This document shows, piece by piece, positions 62,285-64,000 of a DNA stretch of 64,000 nt (the first letter of the stretch is position 1; each line of letters starts with the position of its first letter). The stretch is from Brevundimonas sp. AJA228-03 (GTDB taxonomy: Bacteria > Pseudomonadota > Alphaproteobacteria > Caulobacterales > Caulobacteraceae): positions 2,671,001 through 2,735,000 of the forward strand of contig NZ_CP059297.1 of the NCBI RefSeq assembly GCF_017795885.1, written 5' to 3'. The notes beneath the pieces were generated by a model. It was given only the letters and a program-made list of their open reading frames with translations, had not been told where the DNA came from and searched no databases. The position numbers and the translations under genes were made by a program.

Positions 62285-63190
62285 ATGTCTGATCCTCTGT
62301 CCGGCCTGCCGCTGTCGTCGATCCGGGTGTTCGAGGCCGCGGCGCGCCTGAACAGCTTCACCCGCGCGGCGGAGGAACTGGGCATGACCCAGGCGGCGGT
62401 CAGCTGGCAGATCAAGGCGCTGGAGACCCGACTGGGGATCAGCCTGTTCCGCCGCCTGCCCCGCGAGGTGCGCCCGACCGAGCCGGGCGAGCGGCTGTCG
62501 CGCGCGGCGACCGAGGCCATGACCCTGCTGCGCCGGGCCTTCGCGGAGGTGACCGAGCAGGATCAGGGCGTCCTGACCATCACCACCCTGACCACCCTGG
62601 CGACCCAGTGGCTGGCCCCCCGGCTCGGCGCGTTCCAGCTGGCCAACCCGGGCCTGGCCGTGCGGCTGGACACCCGTCCGCGCCTGATGGACCTGGCCCG
62701 AGAGAATGTGGACATCGCCCTGCGCGTCGGGGACGGCGACTGGCCGGGCGTCGAGTCTGCCCTCCTGATGCCCAGCGTCTTCACCCCCCTGTGCAGCCCG
62801 GCCCTGTGTGCGAACCTGAAGCTGACATCACCGTCCGACCTGCTCGGCGCCCCCCGCGTCGGCGAGGAAAAGGAATGGGCCGCCTGGTTCGCCTGCGCCG
62901 GGGTCGAGACGACGACGACACCGGCATCCCGGCTGCAGGCCGACATCCAGGGACTGGAGGTGGCGGCGGCCCTGGGCGGCCAGGGGGTGGCGCTCGGCTC
63001 CCCCATCCTGTTCGCGCGCGAGATCGCGGCAGGACTGCTGATCCGGCCGTTCGCCCAGACCGTCACCCTGTCCAAGGGCTACTGGATCGCCTGGCCAGAG
63101 GACCGGCGGCGCTCGCCCAAGATCGCGCGCTTCCGCGACTGGCTGCTGGCCGAGGCCGCCGCCGATCCGGCGATCGCAGCCGCGGCCTAG
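62285..63190 (+). CDS. LysR-family regulator, GcvA-like
   Basis: 301 residues. The N-terminal domain PLSSIRVFEAAARLNSFTRAAEELGMTQAAVSWQIKALETRLGISLFRRLPREV is GcvA-type (the 'L..L..FEAAAR..SFT.AA.EL..TQ.AVS.QI..LE..LG..LF.R' pattern), and the effector domain ends WPEDRRRSPKIARFRDWLLAEA. GcvA-like proteins control amino-acid or antibiotic-resistance genes; the target here is not clear. The stop overlaps the convergent DUF3617-like gene by four bases. Confidence 0.9.
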   Translation: MSDPLSGLPLSSIRVFEAAARLNSFTRAAEELGMTQAAVSWQIKALETRLGISLFRRLPREVRPTEPGERLSRAATEAMTLLRRAFAEVTEQDQGVLTITTLTTLATQWLAPRLGAFQLANPGLAVRLDTRPRLMDLARENVDIALRVGDGDWPGVESALLMPSVFTPLCSPALCANLKLTSPSDLLGAPRVGEEKEWAAWFACAGVETTTTPASRLQADIQGLEVAAALGGQGVALGSPILFAREIAAGLLIRPFAQTVTLSKGYWIAWPEDRRRSPKIARFRDWLLAEAAADPAIAAAA

Positions 63191-63645
63191 AAGTATTCGG
63201 CATCCGCCGGGCAGACGGCCGCCAGGCGACGCGCGGTGATGCTGGCCGGAAGATAGGGCGTGCCGCGCGCGAGCTGGGCCCCGCCCGAGAAGCGGAAGCT
63301 TTCGGCCTGATAGGGGCCACGCAGGCGGACATTCACCCGGCGTCCGCGCGGATCGGTGCAGGTCCCCTCGAAATGCGCATTGCCGTTGCCGACCTCGCGC
63401 GTCGGATACACACAGCGCCAGCGGCGCGTGGACAGGCCGCCGAAGAAGCGGTTGATCTCGCTGGGGCGCACACACTTCTGTTCGGTGCTGCGGATGCCCA
63501 CGGCGTTGGTCGTGTATTCCCAAAATCCCGGCAGGACCTCGCTGGTCGGGGCCTGGGCCGACGACGGCGCGGCCAGCAGAACGACACCGGCCACGGCGGG
63601 CGCGGCGACGGCGAGGGTACGAAGGACGAAGCGAGGCAGGGTCAT
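63187..63645 (-). CDS. secreted DUF3617-like protein
   Basis: 152 residues from the ATG at 63645 (GAGAGATC upstream). Signal peptide to SSA-Q (about residue 31). The rest has paired cysteines and the layout LPGFWEYTTNAVGIRSTEQKCVRPSEINRFF...CVYPTREVGNGNAHFEGTCTDPRGRRVNVRLRGPYQAESF, reminiscent of PF12276/DUF3617 (G-x-W-E-x-T, C, then C...GN...C). The role is unknown; members are small periplasmic beta-proteins. Confidence 0.65.
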   Translation of the reverse strand: MTLPRFVLRTLAVAAPAVAGVVLLAAPSSAQAPTSEVLPGFWEYTTNAVGIRSTEQKCVRPSEINRFFGGLSTRRWRCVYPTREVGNGNAHFEGTCTDPRGRRVNVRLRGPYQAESFRFSGGAQLARGTPYLPASITARRLAAVCPADAEYF

Positions 63646-63771
63646 CGGCGATCTCTCGTGCGGGCTGTCGCGAAGGGCGGACGCATGGACCCGCATAGCT
63701 GAAGCATTGGAATTTGGCGATTGAACGACGCATGAACGACGGCGCAGGCTCCGGTTTCATGCCTGCCAGCC

Positions 63772-63801
63772 TTGACGGCGCGCGATCGCTTCCTCTATAC
63801 G
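63772..63801 (+). promoter_or_regulatory. sigma70-type promoter of rpmB
   Basis: TTGACG (63772-63777) and TATACG (63796-63801) are separated by 18 bases. The pair lies 92 bases upstream of the rpmB start, with a hairpin in between, and is the best promoter match in the window. Confidence 0.65.
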
Positions 63802-63810
63802 GCCCCCTCT

Positions 63811-63833
63811 CGCGCGGGGAACCACCCCGCGCG
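63811..63833 (+). promoter_or_regulatory. hairpin in the rpmB leader
   Basis: CGCGCGGGG (63811-63819) pairs perfectly with CCCCGCGCG (63825-63833) around a five-base loop and is followed by ATTTGTTT after a short CGC. It starts about three bases after the likely transcription start region, so it would sit at the extreme 5' end of the transcript. It might stabilise the mRNA or act as an attenuator. Confidence 0.5.
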
Positions 63834-63892
63834 CATTTGTTTCATGCGTCCCCCATGCTTCGGAGTGGACGCCGTGCCCTAAGGATCTGACG

Positions 63893-64000
63893 ATGTCACG
63901 TCGTTGCGAACTCACCGGTATCGGCCCGATGGTCGGTAATCTGGTCAGCCACTCGAATGTGAAGACCAAGCGCCGGTTCCTGCCGTCGCTGAAGAAGGTC
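63893..64000 (+). CDS. rpmB: 50S ribosomal protein L28 (5' part, runs off window)
   Basis: The first 36 residues read [36 protein letters not shown], an exact fit to the L28 N-terminus (C-x-L-TG, GN-x-x-SHS, T-K-RRF-x-P). L28 is a small basic protein of the large subunit. In this version the second zinc-type cysteine of some L28 proteins is not yet visible because the gene is truncated by the window edge. A good promoter and leader hairpin precede it. Confidence 0.95.
   Translation, partial: MSRRCELTGIGPMVGNLVSHSNVKTKRRFLPSLKKV

Overview
The window is high-GC alphaproteobacterial chromosome, most likely a Caulobacteraceae member close to Brevundimonas. This rests on ChpT next to a CheY-like protein and CheR, a MucR regulator, a DivJ-like kinase beside SufE, fliI/fliJ, four TonB-dependent receptors and many small lineage-type secreted proteins (DUF2336, DUF1491, DUF885, DUF2939, DUF1176). 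No rRNA, tRNA, insertion sequence, prophage or CRISPR array was recognised. Short GC-rich inverted repeats are scattered between genes.

Layout. 1-9.5 kb: tail of one TonB receptor, a decayed LysR/SbtA bicarbonate-transporter pair, a SnoaL-like secreted protein, then a minus-strand set GH10 xylanase > TonB receptor > phosphoinositide phospholipase C, then fliI and fliJ, a secreted two-repeat protein and a response-regulator fragment. 9.8-18.7 kb: cysK, a DUF2336 protein, mucR, sufE, a DivJ-like kinase, several small conserved proteins and prfC. 18.7-23.4 kb: a secreted TPR-type protein with nine 47-residue repeats, translationally coupled to a membrane protein, then a secreted protein and cysQ. 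23.4-31.2 kb: chpT-cheY-cheR, an M28 peptidase, a methyltransferase, DUF1223 and DUF4344 secreted proteins, and the abasic-site protein SRAP/YedK.

31.6-42.2 kb is the most interesting region. A six-gene minus-strand operon (FAD aromatic hydroxylase, GlcG/HbpS-like protein, extradiol dioxygenase-like protein, fumarylacetoacetate-hydrolase-family protein, aromatic-acid MFS transporter, GH3 glycosidase lipoprotein) is followed by a TonB receptor and headed by a divergent LysR gene. A 47-bp block plus an outlying half-site, about 70 bp in all, occurs both at the LysR/hydroxylase divergent promoter and upstream of the TonB receptor. This suggests one regulon for uptake, deglycosylation and ring cleavage of a phenolic glycoside. 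The substrate is unknown.

42.6-53.2 kb: recA with a LexA-like box inside its promoter, a DCC-family protein, a compositionally odd PD-(D/E)XK/DUF4268 gene, alaS, a DUF885 protein, a tandem DUF2939 pair and icd. 53.3-57.4 kb: a FecI-FecR-TonB receptor cell-surface signalling set. 57.5-64 kb: a sugar-nucleotide epimerase, DUF2945 and DUF1176 proteins, a second DUF885 protein, a GcvA-type LysR, a small secreted protein, and the start of rpmB with a clear promoter and a leader hairpin.
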